Assembly: GCA_032629725.1 (NCBI GenBank)
Contig: JAFEVB010000023.1
Span: forward strand, 62,001-126,000
Length of the DNA: 64,000 bases
Source of the DNA: Gremmenia infestans
Lineage: Eukaryota; Ascomycota; Leotiomycetes; Helotiales; Hamatocanthoscyphaceae
Direction: 5' to 3'
Shown here: positions 45,129-58,159 of the stretch, in pieces
How the letters are laid out: every line of letters starts with the position of its first letter
Numbering within the stretch: position 1 is the stretch's first letter
Translations under genes and position numbers: made by a program
The notes under the pieces: model-generated
Seen by the model: the letters and a program-made list of their open reading frames with translations, nothing else
Told to the model about the DNA's origin: nothing
The model's database searches: none

Positions 45129-46878
45129 CTAATCATCTTCCTGCACCAATTCCTTGATCCCCCCATCAGGCGCTGCCGCTACCCCCGTGTTCCTCAGCAC
45201 ACCAGCCGCAGCGCCCTTGCCACTAACCCCGCCATCCTGTAGCCAGAAATCAACCTCGTCAACAATATCATACACGATATCCTCTACGATCTGCTCATCA
45301 TATCTCTCCCCCACTGCTCTCAACCGACCAGATTTCGACGACGGGGGCGGTTGGTCGCTGCCAATCATATCGACCTCGTCGTCGTCTTCGAAGCCGGAGG
45401 CGGATACCAGAAATGTGGGCCGAAGTTGACTTCTGCTGCACCGCCGCGAAAGACCGAGACGGCGGGATAGTAGCCTAGCATGCCGTCGTCTAGACCGTCT
45501 CGTGCTCCGACTTGGGCGAGGGGTTTAGAGGCTGGTGGGAGGAAGGCTAGGAGATCGGTGAATGGTGTGCCGATCAGCTCGCCGTTCTTGTATATCTTGA
45601 TGCTAGAATGTGGTAGTGTGCGTAGAGATGGGATTGCATGTGTTGGCCCTGGTTCCTGTCCAGCTCCACCCAGTCCGCCTGCTGAAGAGATGATTGGGGA
45701 GGGATTCATCAGCTCTTCTAGTTCCTTGGTGGGGGAATATTCGATTTGTTCGAAATACAAATGTGCCTTGAATCGTATGGGAACCCGGTCTCGGATTATG
45801 TCTGATGTTTCTATTAAAGGTGCCTCATCGTCCGCTAGATCCACTGCGGGGTTATAGTGTCCCTCGACCACTTTTCGATGCAGAGCTTCTGATGGTAGGT
45901 TTATCTCTAGCCCAATCACATCCCCTTCTTGGATATCCTGGCCCGGCGGGAAGAAATCCTTGGGTCTAGACATGAACACCTTCTGCCCCTGTGCGTCTCG
46001 CAATCCGTAGCTGTAGGCGTCGAAACCCACAGGCGCATCTAACGTAGCTTCTCGTCTTGCCCATCCCATCCGTACATGTCCGTTTGCACTCTCTGTATTG
46101 AGGTTCGAGGTGCTGTGTTTCCGCTTTGGTATTCCACTTGTAATCTTGCATTCCCAGTACCATCTGCCTGATCTTACACCCACATTCCCCTTGGCCATTC
46201 TGAAGCCTTTATTGGTGGTGATATGATGAGCGCCTTCATCTAGGAACATATGCGTCGAGGTATCCTCGAAATTGAGTCTAGGGCCGAATGGTTCGGTTTC
46301 TGTCTGCCGGTAGTAGAGAGAAGATGGGAATGCGGGGTCTGCTATGCAATGGGTATAATGGAAGTTTTTCTTGTTGTAGACGCTGCCAATGTTAGCATTG
46401 AACATTCACTAGTTCTTGTAACATACTGGTCCGTAGTTTCCTGAAACTGAATCTCAGTACCATCTGGCGCCTTCTTCGTATGCGCCGGAATGAAAATTGG
46501 TCCCCGTGGAGCTTCAAAGTCTGTAGATTTCGGTGGAGGCAGCTTGTATCTAATAGGCGCTGGGGGACTCCCTTTCCGTTTGTGTTTATGTGAAGTACTT
46601 GCTTTAGGATCCGGAGTAGCTCTCCCGCCGGTTTCTGAAGCATGTGATCCTCCTTTCGATTCCCGCTTCTTCAACGACTCTTTCTTTGCTCTAGATGCAC
46701 GTTCGCGAGCGAGCGGCGCGTCATCTGGAGGTCTGGATGGCTTGAAATCGGGGTTTAGAGGGGAGGAAACGGTAGGTTGGTGATCATCGTCCGGAGCGCG
46801 TTTTGGAGGGATTGCTGATATTGGGACGGCAGTTGACGGTGTGGCTTCTCGTTTAGGTGTTTGTTCTCCTGTAGACAT
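45129..46878 (-). CDS. Bre2/Ash2-like COMPASS subunit (frame break near the C-terminus)
   Basis: Exon 1 is 46427-46878 and exon 2 begins at 46382; together they read to a stop at 45365, giving 489 residues. The N-terminus is disordered and rich in Pro, Lys and Ser. The SPRY domain starts at about residue 200 (HMFLDEGAHHITTNKGF, RSGRWYWECKI, RMGWARREATLDAPVG, YSYGLRDAQGQKVF) and ends with VNFGPHFWYPPP, the standard close of Ash2-type SPRY. After PPPAS the frame stops, but an overlapping frame (45129-45368) encodes an acidic link and YDEQIVEDIVYDIVDEVDFW, which looks like the Sdc1/Dpy-30-binding helix of Bre2/Ash2. Either a one-base error or true indel, or a 50-bp intron (gtatcc to ggcag) links them. 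The protein acts in H3K4 methylation in the nucleus. Confidence 0.85.
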
Positions 46879-47643
46879 TGCGAATACTAACGTGTGGCCT
46901 CTGGTGAAAGGTTAAAAGGTTGGAATGGCTGGTATAGAAGTGCGCAGTGCATTCGTCGTCGCAAAACTTTGACGTGTCTATGATAAATGTGAAGCACCGA
47001 GTCACGTGTTGGGTCCAAGCTCCTGTCAACAAGAACAAGCTTAAAATAGTCACCCACGTGCCAGACCTTTTACTACCTTACATCCTTGGGAGGATCTTAC
47101 CTCCTTGCTCCCTACGTACAGTACCACATACTAATTGTACGTACATTTAAGCATCTGAAACATATTCCTTCCGCATAGCTGTCCATAGAACTTCCATCTA
47201 AGATGAGACAGCCTGGGTGTTCGAAACCTTGATCTACACACTTGATACTGTGCAGTACGTCGATGATGGATTTGAGATTCCACATATCGTGGCAAGGTAT
47301 AGTACTGTAAACGGTGTCTCCGGCGTGGTTGTCTCCGTGCTTGGAAAAAGTCGTTGTATGTCTCCGCCTCCAATCTTTCTGTACATAGGGAGTCCGTGTT
47401 TCGCATGCAACCGCCACGGTTGGTAGACAAGGTATTGATAGGACTGTTCGCAATGCGCCGCTCCTTCAATGTTGCTGCTTGCTGCAAGGCTTACTCAAGT
47501 AGAGTAATAACAAGCTACAAGCCTCCCTCCTACCTTCACTTTGTACGCGCCCATCAGAATATATCTATTCCTTCTGCTGCAATTTCCCCAAGGCTTGATT
47601 GTTTTTCAACTAGAACTGTATACTACAGTGTCAAAGTAAAGCC
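46879..47643. other. divergent intergenic region
   Basis: A region upstream of both the Bre2 gene and the next plus-strand gene. Nothing recognised beyond the probable promoters. Confidence 0.5.
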
Positions 47644-48546
47644 ATGTCCCATACATGTTACTTTCCATCTGGTAGCGTCCCAGACTCTTCAAGCCCTCCG
47701 ATGGTCCCATGTGACCCAAGTGCTCAAACCACTGCGTGCTGCGCGCCCGACGATTCCTGTTTTGACAACGGCCTATGTCTAAGCCAACAGTTCTTCTTCT
47801 ACCGAGGAGGATGTACCGATAAACTATTTCCTTCGCCCTCCTGTGCGAATCGCTGTACTGGATTAGCAACCGATGTATCGGCCATGAAGTCTAGTAAGTT
47901 GATTAATTAAGCTTTCTATGTATACGTTCGTTGACCCGAAACTGAGCGCTGACCTTATATCGCAGGTGTGCTAAACACTTTCCAAGTAGTGTTACCTTGT
48001 GGGAATATTTACACTGCAGGCCCCCACCAGACCTTCACCTGCAGCAAGAATGAGACGGATTGTTTAACTGCAAACTTTACCGTGCCAGTCGCCCACCTCA
48101 CAGCCACAAGCATTACTGGGAATGCCGTCGCGGACGCGTCGAGCTCGAACACCTCGACGGTTAGTTCGAGCTCGACTACCACCGTCACGCCCTCGGCCTC
48201 GATAAACGCCTGTCCAACAAGTCAAGCGCAGAACATAGGTATCAGCTCAGCGACCTTAGGAGTAGCGGTTGCCGTTCCCGTGGTAGTCCTTTCGATCCTT
48301 GTCTTGTTGGGATTGTTGTTCTTTTGGCGCGAGCATAAAAGACGTGTTATTGCGGAAAAGTCTCAAGCCTATCCCGATACTCAAGCCTATCCCAACACTC
48401 AAACCTATCACACTACTCAAGCGTACCCCTATACTCATTCTCAAGATCCCAAACCACCTGTTGAGATAGGCGCTAACGGTACCCGGAGGACATACGAATT
48501 GGCAGGTGCAGATGGACAGGGTCCTTATACGCCTATGCAGCCGTAA
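47644..48546 (+). CDS. single-pass membrane protein with Cys-rich ectodomain
   Basis: Two exons (47644-47893, 47966-48546) give 276 residues. The first ~130 residues are Cys-rich, beginning with CYFPSGSVPDSSSPPMVPCD and CCAPDDSCFDNGLC, a pattern common in uncharacterised fungal surface proteins. A Ser/Thr-rich stalk follows, then a membrane span (TLGVAVAVPVVVLSILVLLGLLFFW, residue ~165-190) and a basic stop-transfer sequence (REHKRR). The cytosolic tail contains an imperfect TQAYP repeat. No signal peptide is seen at the chosen ATG; the span itself may act as signal anchor, or an upstream exon was missed. Likely at the plasma membrane as a wall sensor-like protein; that is inference. Confidence 0.75.
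48357..48440 (+). repeat. imperfect in-frame TQAYPxTQ repeat
   Basis: Four to five copies of a unit of about 24 bp (variants of actcaagcctatcccgat) encode SQAYPDTQAYPNTQTYHT and similar residues in the cytosolic tail of the preceding membrane protein. Confidence 0.8.
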
Positions 48547-50157
48547 ATACCGGTTTTATTCTTTTTTTGGAATACGATATATACGAATCTCTGACCATGT
48601 TTTACTTAGCGTTAGCAGGCGCTTGGAGCGAATGGGATTCATGAGGGTGTGACATATGTTGTTAATGTGCATATATTAGCAGAGAAAGTAGAAGGAAGGA
48701 AGTTGCCGTACTGTACCATCTTCTTACTTATAATCAGAAGGAATGCGGTGGGTGGGGTGGTGCTATATAGTATTTACCGTTTCGTTTCTCAAGAACCGTA
48801 TTCTCGCGTATGTAGACAGAAGACGTGAGTCAAGTACAGTCAGTCACCTCCCTTTCTCGTCCATTTTCCGGTTATCTGGCTCCCAGAATGTCGGGATGCA
48901 TATGGTCATTCGTTGGTTTTTTTTTATTGCACGGAGAACCAGGTACTGTAAGTAACTAATGATATCCTGCCCGTAGGTTAGCAGAAGCTACGCTACTTTA
49001 TGTAATCATAACCTAAAGTTTTACTGTGCTGGGCTGAATAAGAAAGAAGCATTATGGTAATCTTATATATAGCATCAGCATGGATGTTTGTTTATTGGAA
49101 AGCATTGGTAGACTTTTAGCTGCTATATATTTACAATAACATGGTATATCAATCAATCATCAGCTAGCAATTTCTTTGCATGCATGGCGTTCCTGTCTCT
49201 ATGGCAGGCAAATGTGACTATACCGAAGCCTCAAGAGTAGTTTCGTAGAGCATACTGATATTATATTCTGCCGATCCATTTTTCAGATTCTCTCATTGTT
49301 TTTGATATCAAAGTGACGTTTGGGGGTGCATTTGATTACATCCAAGTCCACATCTACATCCAGTTCCAGTCCCAACTATCTATCTAGCTTGCCTGCCCCC
49401 CCCCTCTCCCCCAACCAAGATTATCCTCTACTTTTCTTTATCTAGTTAGCGTAGCAAATCCCTCCCCTCCCTCACAACTATGGCCACACCTAGGCCAACA
49501 TCCCACGCACATCTTTCTAAAAGGCAAATTCCAATTACTCACAGTGAATAAATAAATAATAGCTGTCTAGAGTCCCCGGAACCGTTTGTGACAGGGAAGT
49601 CCCTTCGTTCGTTCTCCGGATCTCGGACAGACAAATCATATATATAACTGTAAGATGGCTAGGGTAACCCGCGTCATTGCACTTATTCTTATCTGCCTGC
49701 GAGTTTAGGAGAGAGATGATTACCTAGTTACAGGAGGGGACGAGACCGTAATTAATCATCAGGTGAAGAAGACCTGAATTTTTGCCGAGGCGTTGTTCAT
49801 GAATCAGGAATAGGAAAAAAGGTGAAAGAAGTCAGGTTTTCGCCAGACAATTGGTAAAACACGACGATTTGCTGTATGTATATATGCTTCGAGAGCCGCA
49901 AAAGAGGTTCTAGCTTGCGAGTCGTAGGTAGCCCTAGGTAAGTGTCGGTCAGACCTCCTACCAGTTTCGTCAAGTAGGTTAGATTAGGTCGTAAACATCA
50001 CGGCGGTTCAAGGAAGAAAGGAAATGTAATACAATGAATTTGTTTCTATCTACTCGCTTTTCAAATATACAGACAGGTCAAGTTGCAATTCAAAAAGAAA
50101 AGCGCAAACCATCTAACTAAATACAATCCCAAACTCCCCCAAAATCAAGTCTCAAAT
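48547..50157. other. convergent intergenic region
   Basis: A 1.6-kb region between the 3' ends of the membrane-protein gene and the FAS beta gene. It includes a C-rich stretch near 49397-49410. No gene or RNA was recognised. Confidence 0.5.
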
Positions 50158-53100
50158 CTAGTGCGTTCCATTAACCCCGTTTGTAACAGGCTCTTCATAC
50201 TTCTCCCAGTTCGCAAGCACCGCCCCAATCTTCGGGCTGTTCGTAAGCCGGTATACATCCTCGAAATACTCCTTTGTAAGCTCGAACGGCCGTGCTGTCA
50301 CGTTAGGGATATACTTCCCAATCAGCTTGCTCGGATCGATCGTCGTCTTGTTGATCTTCTTCAACAGGAAAGAACGGAAGGGCTTGACGCCGGACCTCAA
50401 GAAGGTGGAGTGGAAAGGTACATCGATGCCTTTGAGAGGGATGGTGGCGAAGCCACGTTGGAGATCCAACGGTTTGGGCTTGGCTTCGGTCTGCTTGGCG
50501 CACTCACGGATGATTTCTCCAAGATGTGCTTTGACATCTTCGAGGGAGAGGGTTTGCATCAGTTGCTGGATGTCGATTTTCTGGGCCTTGAGATAGTTCG
50601 TGACGCCTGTGAGGGTGTCGAGGGCGCGCAGGTCACCGGCACACACGTATTGCATGTTTGCGATATTGTAGTTGACAATTTCGAGCAGCCAATTGGTCTC
50701 CTCGGCGATGTTGGCAACAACGTATTGCAGGGCTTCTTCGTTGAAGGTTGCGGAAATGCGGGAGGGGTTGACGGCACACATGGAGTAGTTGGAGCGTCCC
50801 ATTTCGTCGCGTTCGACGGCTACTTGCATAGTTAGGCCACGGTAGAAGACAACGGATACTAAACTCTCGATAGGCATGACATCTGCAAGAGCAGCAAGAG
50901 CAGAGTATTCTCCGAGGGAGTGACCGGCGAAACTGCTGTCACGTTGCACGAGACCCTTTGATCGCATGTCTTCGAAACTAGCCTTTTCCATGAGGGTCAA
51001 GGCCGGCTGGGTGAACTGCGTTGCGGAAAGAAGGCCAGTCGGCGACCGGTACGTGTATGATGTAGTATGTTCATCAATCTCCTTAAAGATCTTCTCAGAC
51101 TTTGTGGAGCCATCGGCGGCGACAGTCTCGAAAGTCATTGTCATGTAGTTCTGACGGATGGCTTTACCGCGAGGACCACCAAAGTGGATGGTAAGCTCCT
51201 TGGGGTTGTTTCTCACAATGTTGGTAATTTTGAAACCTAGGGATAACGTTAGCTACAATTGATTTCGATATGCAATTGAAAGACTTACCATAATTGTCCA
51301 TGAAATGTTTGTCGGCTCTATCCCAGACTTCTTTGGCAACTTCACTGCTTGCATAAAGCTCCATGCCCATTCCTTGCTCCTGAGAACCTTGTCCAGTGAA
51401 GACGTAGGCCGAGACTGGTTGTTCGACTTCGGCTTCACCAAGTAAGACCTTGTCCTCTGTATCCTTGTTGCTTGCCTCCACCTTAATAATCTTTCGGCCA
51501 GCAACCATACCGACATGCTGAAGCTTGACCTCGATATCATCATTTGGAAGAACCATGCCAGTAAGCGACGCATGAAAGCTTCTTACACGGCCAACATTGT
51601 TCTCGGCAGCCCAGGTCTCGACAAGACTCCGTACAGCAGCGCTAGAGTACATGCCGTGAGTAATTGTACCAGGTAAGTTGGCGTAACCTGCGAATACACG
51701 AGATACGTGAATAGGGTTGTAGTCACCGGAAACGCGAGCATATGGCTCGTTGGATGCTGGTGCTCTTAGAAGGAGCGGGGTCTTGCCGTTGAGGGGAATG
51801 GCATTCTCGAAGATCACTGGCTGCTCGATAGAAGATCCATGTCGTTGGAGGTAATCAATTACTGGATTTCCGTGCGATACACCCGCTTCGTATTCGACAC
51901 TGGCGACTTGGATAATCTCTTTGGTTGGTAGTTCTAAAAGAACTTGGCCCCGAGTTTCCACATTGCTGAAAACCGTCTTGTTCTTGAAATGCATCAAACT
52001 TTGTAGACGGAAGGTGAGGGTCTGACCAAGTAGCTCTTGTTCAGGCTCATCGAGACCGAACCACTCCTTGGATCTCAAGACAGCCACGTCCTTGCTTGTT
52101 GCAAGGTGAATCTGCATTGGCGTCTCCGTCTTTCGCTGGAAAGTGTTCTCGAAATCGTCGTAGACACCACGATACAAGAATTGCGAGGTGACTTCCATGA
52201 CTGGGCGGCCTTCGCGTGTGATCGTTCCGCATACCTCAACCATCTTGCCAGCGTCTTGGTTGATGACAGCATTTATGAGAGCAGTAGTCTCAACTACATC
52301 GCCCTTCTTTAGTGGCTCGGCACCCGGTAGCATGCGGAAGCCGTTTGAAAGATGGACAAGCTTCAGAAGATCACCGTCAATGGTCCTAGGAAAGATTGGC
52401 TTCGTAATGGCTTTCCACCCAACGACAATAGCGAAATCCATAGGGGCAAAGACTTCCTTTCCTGGTCGGTCAACGAACGCTTCTCCAGTATTACCAACAG
52501 CGTGAACAAAGTCATTAATAGCCTCGCTCGTGATAGTGGCCTTTCCACCTTTGAACACGCCAGTGACGGGCGCGTCCAGGTCAAGAGTCTCATTACCGAA
52601 CCAAGCCCGCCAGTAAAACTCCTTGATGCGGTCATTCCTGGTTTGCATGACTTCGCGAATGGGAGCATATCCTGCTTCGGGGTGATACGTGAAGATAAGC
52701 GGCAATGCAAGAGGCTTTCCAAGAGCAGTAGTCTCTTTTGTCAGGTTCACCAATATCTCATTCTTGCCATTGAGTTTAACATCAAGTACTTGAACATACT
52801 GGTTCGGTCTTGGCTGTTCCTTTACTGTGATCACTGTTCTTGCTGGCTCGTTCGGATGTAAGATCTCAACAAAGAGACCTCGAACTGGGGCGAAGATGCG
52901 CTTGATGGGGTTGGTTTGGAATTTCTGACCTTGCACAAAGACTTCAGATGAGAACAGTGCATAACGCCATGACCTCTTGTGGCCTGCAAGCAGTGACAAC
53001 CAGGTGTCAAGAGGTGGTAGTGGAGCAGATCCTGACGATGCAATTCGGAAAGTTGTCTTGTTGGTATCTTGCGAAATTGTGAGACCTTCCAGGTCAACCT

Positions 53101-56100
53101 CAAGCTCAGCGTCGATCAATTCCCCACCAAAGTATTCAGTGGCAGGGATCGAAGACTCTTGGCCCCCGTAGACATCCCGAGTCAGATTCTTGATATGAGC
53201 ATCGTGAACACCGTCGAGAATGTCCTTGACAGGCTCATCAACAACTTTGGCATACTTAACTGCCATAGGACCCTGCAAGATACAGGTTCTACCCACATCT
53301 TGATCGATTACAGCCTCCAAGTCCTCCGACTGCCACAGGGAGTCCTTTTTGAAAAAGAACTCAAAGTTCTCGTCTAAGGCCGGCACGAAGGTAGTTGGCT
53401 TCTGACCTCGGCGTTGACAGAGCAGGAGGAAATGTTGCACATCTTGTGCATTGATGAGTTGTGTCTCAGCTTCCGGGTAGGCAGCCAAGATCTTCTCAAC
53501 AGTTGGGTATGGATCATCAAGCTCGGAGTAGCTCTGAAGTAAGGATGGCTTTCCTTGACCAGTGATGAAGCGCTCTTCGACACGGCGAATAAAATCTCCT
53601 GTAAGCTTCTCGAAAGACCTGTCGATCCAGCGAGCCTCGTGCTTCACGAACATCAAGTCTACCATGCGCCGGACAACCTCGCCATAGGTCATGTCCTCGA
53701 GATCTACGGTCTCTCCAGCCTTGTTGCGGCCGAACCAGACCTTTTGAAAATCGTCGTTGAGCTTCTTGATGATGTAATCCCGGTTTTTCTTAAGTTCTGG
53801 GACACGCTTCTCCTTCGGCAAGCTGAAAATCTTGGCATCCATTTCTGCCCAGAATTTAACACCACGAGTTGCGAGCTTATGAATCGGCTCGCCCATCTCG
53901 GATCTGACAGTAATTACACCACCGGTAGGACCCTTGTAGGTCTGCTCCCACTTGTGATCATCAACACCCTCAGCATCGGCAATGGCTTTCTTCGCGTTCT
54001 TGCTCGTATGTGCTTCCTTTGCAGTCATCATGCGACTACCGAACAGACAACCATCGAATGGCATTGGGGGATAGCCATACTTTGCAGACCAAGTACCTGT
54101 GAGGTAGGGGTATGTGTCTTCGGATCCACCAAATCCACTCCCTGCAACAAGAATGATGTTTTCGCTCCGTCTAAGACGGCCGTACATTTGCAGTATTGGT
54201 TGATGGAAATCTTCAAAAGAATGATGTCCACCGCCACGGCCTCCAGTCCATTGAAGCATGACTGGGAAGTGAGGATTTGCTTTGGCGATGTTAATGACAG
54301 CCTGAATAGCCTCGACGGACCCTGGTTTAAAAGCAATGTGCTTCAAACCGAGTGTTTCAATGTATTCTTGGGCGACTTCAATTGATGGTACACCAGCTCC
54401 AATGGTGAGACCTTCAATTGGTACACCCTCGGCACGCAGTTGGGCGATGAGAGGAATTTGCCATTGCATAGCACGGGGATTAACGTAGATAAGGTTGATT
54501 GTGATACCACGCCCAGCAGGAGTGTTGTTCTCGATCTTCCTTAATGCCTCGGTCATGGTTTTGGCGTCGTAGTATCCACCTCCAGCCAATTCAGTTTGGT
54601 AACCAGCGTTCATTATTGCGGCAACGAAGTCCCATGGCACAGTGCAAGGAGTCATACCAGCGACCATGACAGGGGGAACACCTAACACTCGACTCATTTT
54701 GGTGTCCACAAATTTCTGGCCAGCTGAAGTCTTGATCAATCGGGGACCGTGTTCCTTGACCCAATCGACAGCATATTTGACAGCGTGCTCTTCATCTCGA
54801 TCAAACAACTCTGGCTTGTAGCCGACTTCTGGAACTGTCCCATCAACGGCTCCAGCCAGGATGACACGAACACCAGTTCCATCCTTGTTGCGACTGGTAA
54901 GAACACCAAGACCAGAAATTCCTCCCGGGCCGAAATCGAGCACATGAGTGGCTCCTGGGAAAACTGTTGCTTTCTCCCAGTTGACGGCATCATGTGTGAT
55001 CAATCGTATGAGTGTTGGGACGATGTTACCTTTGACCTCGGTTCGAAGATCCTCTCCAGTGTTTGTGTTGTAGACAGGAATGCTTAAATCACTGCTGTCA
55101 ATCTCCACATCCTTAAGATCATCTTCCAGATGCGCGCTAGCATTTGCAAGATATTTGCTGTGGAATGGAGATGTGATGGGCAAAAATCTGTTGGAAAATC
55201 GAACTTTTCGTTGAGTAAATGGGATTCTGGTTTGGTCCAGACCCGTTGGAGCCTTGACCTTTCTCAATTGAAGGTTGAGACCATATAACGAGATAGGAGG
55301 ACCAGTCACAACCATGTTTCGTGCACTGTTGATCAAAGAGATGGCGATATGGCGATCTTCGGGGAGGTATTGGTTCGTCGCATCGATGTGCTCCTGAACT
55401 TGGGCTTGCGACAAGTCCCGAATGCTCAACATAGGTGTGGGTGTGCCCTCTCCATTGTCAACCGAGTCTTGCAGAATTGATGGCGCCAAAGATGTTCTTG
55501 GATAGGTCTGTTGACTGCGGGATCCGATCCAGAAGAGAATTGTGAGCGAAGAGGTCGCAATTTCGTCAAAGTCCTCCCAGGAATCTGCGGCGGACGTGGC
55601 AGCAGCTAGAACAACTCCCTGAGAATGACCCGTGGTGCCACTAATCTGTTCTCTGAATTGCCCTGGAGTCAGACCGAGGACCTTGCACGTAACAGAGTAA
55701 TGTGCGAGCTGCACAAGCCCAATTAGTGGGAAACTAACGGGTGCGGAAACCATATAATCGACATCTGGGGTGGCGTCTGGGTCGCTGAGCCATGCCATTA
55801 CATCTAAACCCTTCGAGTACAATTTCACTGCCCTCGAATCTCTTGACAGATTTTGCAAGAGCTCGGCCGCTGAAGTAACCAGTTCTTCTATAAACGAGGG
55901 ATATGTTTTATAAAGCTCTCGAAGCTCGTCAAAGTACTCCTCGATGTTTCCTTGCCCACCAAAAACGGTATAGATTTTTGCGTTCTCGTCGCTCGCGGCT
56001 CTAAAAAGGGCAGATTGATGGGGTCTAATGGGTCGGTTGATTGCGGCTCGGGCAGCATAATAGCTTTGCACAACCTCCAGCTTCTTTTGATTAATCCCAG

Positions 56101-56479
56101 GGAGTGTTGCGGCTACGGCGTGAACCTCGTTACCCCTCAAGAACACTCGCTCAAATTCGTTCAGCACCAGCTTGAGAACATCTGCGTAGGATCCTTGGGA
56201 ATCATCCTCGCCCTGTTCGACATCTTGTGCAACGAACCCGAGATATCTCGCAACCAGCTCTGTCTGGGAGGAGGGCTCATCATCTTGGGCTAACTCATCA
56301 GTTGGCTCGGGGAGGGATGCGAGGAATCGGTCTTTGATCTGGGAGGCATAGAAGTGAAGATTGGTAGGTATTAAAAAGGAGTGCTCAAGGGATCCGTGTG
56401 TAAGGACGAGAGGTCGGAGAGATGAAGATGATCGAGGAGTAGAAACGCCCGTCTGGGGGCCAGTTGATGTTCCGTACAT
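50158..56479 (-). CDS. fatty acid synthase beta subunit
   Basis: Exons 51289-56479 and 50158-51236 (minus strand; 52-bp intron) give 2,089 residues, typical of fungal FAS beta. Domains in order: acetyl transferase with Ser286 in GTTGHSQGVV; enoyl reductase starting near residue 600 (PVMVAGMTPCTVPWD) with the FMN-site GGRGGGHHSFED; dehydratase with the hot-dog motif GDYNPIHVSRVF; and malonyl/palmitoyl transferase with Ser1837 in FAGHSLGEYSALAAL. The start MYGTSTGPQTGVSTPRSS matches the family. With the alpha subunit it forms the cytosolic dodecamer that makes palmitoyl- and stearoyl-CoA. The gene diverges from FAS alpha. Size and domain set indicate primary rather than secondary metabolism; no polyketide gene is near. 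Confidence 0.97.
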
Positions 56480-58159
56480 GGTGGGAGATTATGGGAAGAT
56501 AACTTCAGGGCTGGAATTATGGATGTCAGTAGGATGTACAGGTATAGCAAACAAGCAGAGAAGCGCGATTCATGCTACTGACCTATTTGCAAGCTCCAGA
56601 GACTCAATGAAGAGCAGGAGCAGTCCACAACACAATTGAGCTGCGAAAAGCAGCCGAGTTATTTGTCGCGAACAAACGTCCTATCACTGCAGAAAGCAAA
56701 TGATGGGAGAAGTATTCTCGGACGTGAGTCGAATGCTAGATTTTGCCTTGGGAGTTGGGGAGATAGCGAGATCAATTGGTTATACTTTCATAGAAGGCAG
56801 GACCAGAGGACTCGTGGATTGTTTGTGAAGTGATAATATGATGGTCGAGACGAGATGAGCTTAGAGAATTATTACTGCACTGCACTGCAGCCCGGTCGGA
56901 TGGCCCCAACGCAAGCTCGCCAAAAATGCAAGCTCGCGACGCTAATGCTGCATCTGAAGTGTTGAGCATCCAGGCTGCATAACCATTGGGGGGCACATGA
57001 TTGGTGCGCCGCATCGGGAGTTATGCAGGTGAGAAGCGTTGAAATGGAGGAGGGAGTGAGTGAGTGAGTGAGTGTGTGAGTGAGTGTGTGAGTGAGTGTG
57101 TGAGTAAGTGAATTCAATTAATAGGTGAAGCGTCATTGTACATTATTACTATCACAGTGAGAGAGGTGAGGTCTAATCATCAGAGCCAGTTGGTGGCATA
57201 AAACAAGGCGATTTATTTATCTTCGCAATTGCCTATTTAATTTACATTTACATATACCAGTAGGGAGATAGAGCTGTGCAATGTACTGTAGCATCCTCAG
57301 CCTCAGCCTTCTTTCTGATCAGTACTCGTAACCCTAGGATTGTTGTCATCTGTTGAGACTCACTGACACATACTCGTACACCTCCTACAGAAGGATTGGC
57401 ACATTGCCAGCTGCCTTGAGTAATCCAAGAGGCCAACGGACAATGTATATGGCCGCTCAAGTGGAATCGTCGCAATAGTGGCGTGTTTTTGGTCAAGGCT
57501 GAGATGAAAGGGAGACCATCAATTTTCTGTCAGCCGTGCGTCGACCCCAGTCATGGAAAAGGGGGACAGAATTCTCGCTCAAAAATATATCTCCGCCGGC
57601 GACAAAAATCAATAAATTGGACCATCTGATTACTCATAATTCCCTAACAAATGTCACACCTCTGCCTGCATTATTTCAGCTTGGGCGGGACTATGTAGCA
57701 GCCGTGAGCCGCCCAAATACTAAAGCTCATTTGCCAGGGGGAGGCTGCGCTTAGCCCCTTTGGCACTAGCGTATAGAGACGTTGGGAGAGGCAGAAAAGT
57801 AAAACATGGCTCGCGATTCAACAACAGCTTCGAGCATAATCATCCGTGGCAGAATTGCTTCTTTCTCCGCATCTAATAATTCTCCTCATACCTCACACCC
57901 TCATACACAGGTCCAGCTCTCAGACCTTTCAAGTCTGCCACTTCAACCCTTCAATCATCCTAATTGTTATTTCTATTGCTCCTTTTGCGTTGTTGCACTA
58001 CATTATTTGGAGCTCAAGCCGCCGCTAGAAGCTCATTCGGAGACTAAAATCACCTCCTCTTTCCATCCTAAAGGAACTCGAATTCATCGACATCCTCTCT
58101 ATTGTCTGGCTTGATACCCTCCGAATCTTGCGTAAAGTGCTCCGAAGAACAACTACACA
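56480..58159. promoter_or_regulatory. divergent FAS promoter region
   Basis: This 1.68-kb region separates the two FAS start codons and should hold both promoters. It includes a GTGA/GTGTGA microsatellite (about 57056-57108) and a 102-codon upstream open frame at 57806-58114 ahead of FAS alpha. I did not find a clear fatty-acid regulator (FarA-type CCTCGG) site by eye. Confidence 0.6.
57056..57108. repeat. GTGA-type microsatellite
   Basis: Repeated gtga/gtgtga units, beginning gagtgagtgagtgag and continuing as gtgtgagtga variants, about 50 bp. It lies about 580 bp upstream of the FAS beta start codon. Confidence 0.85.

Noticed and set aside
50083..50835. 250-codon plus-strand frame under FAS beta
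   Set aside because: It is the antisense shadow of the strongly conserved malonyl/palmitoyl transferase domain.
53555..54385. 276-codon plus-strand frame inside FAS beta
   Set aside because: Antisense shadow of the enoyl reductase region, with no independent domain.
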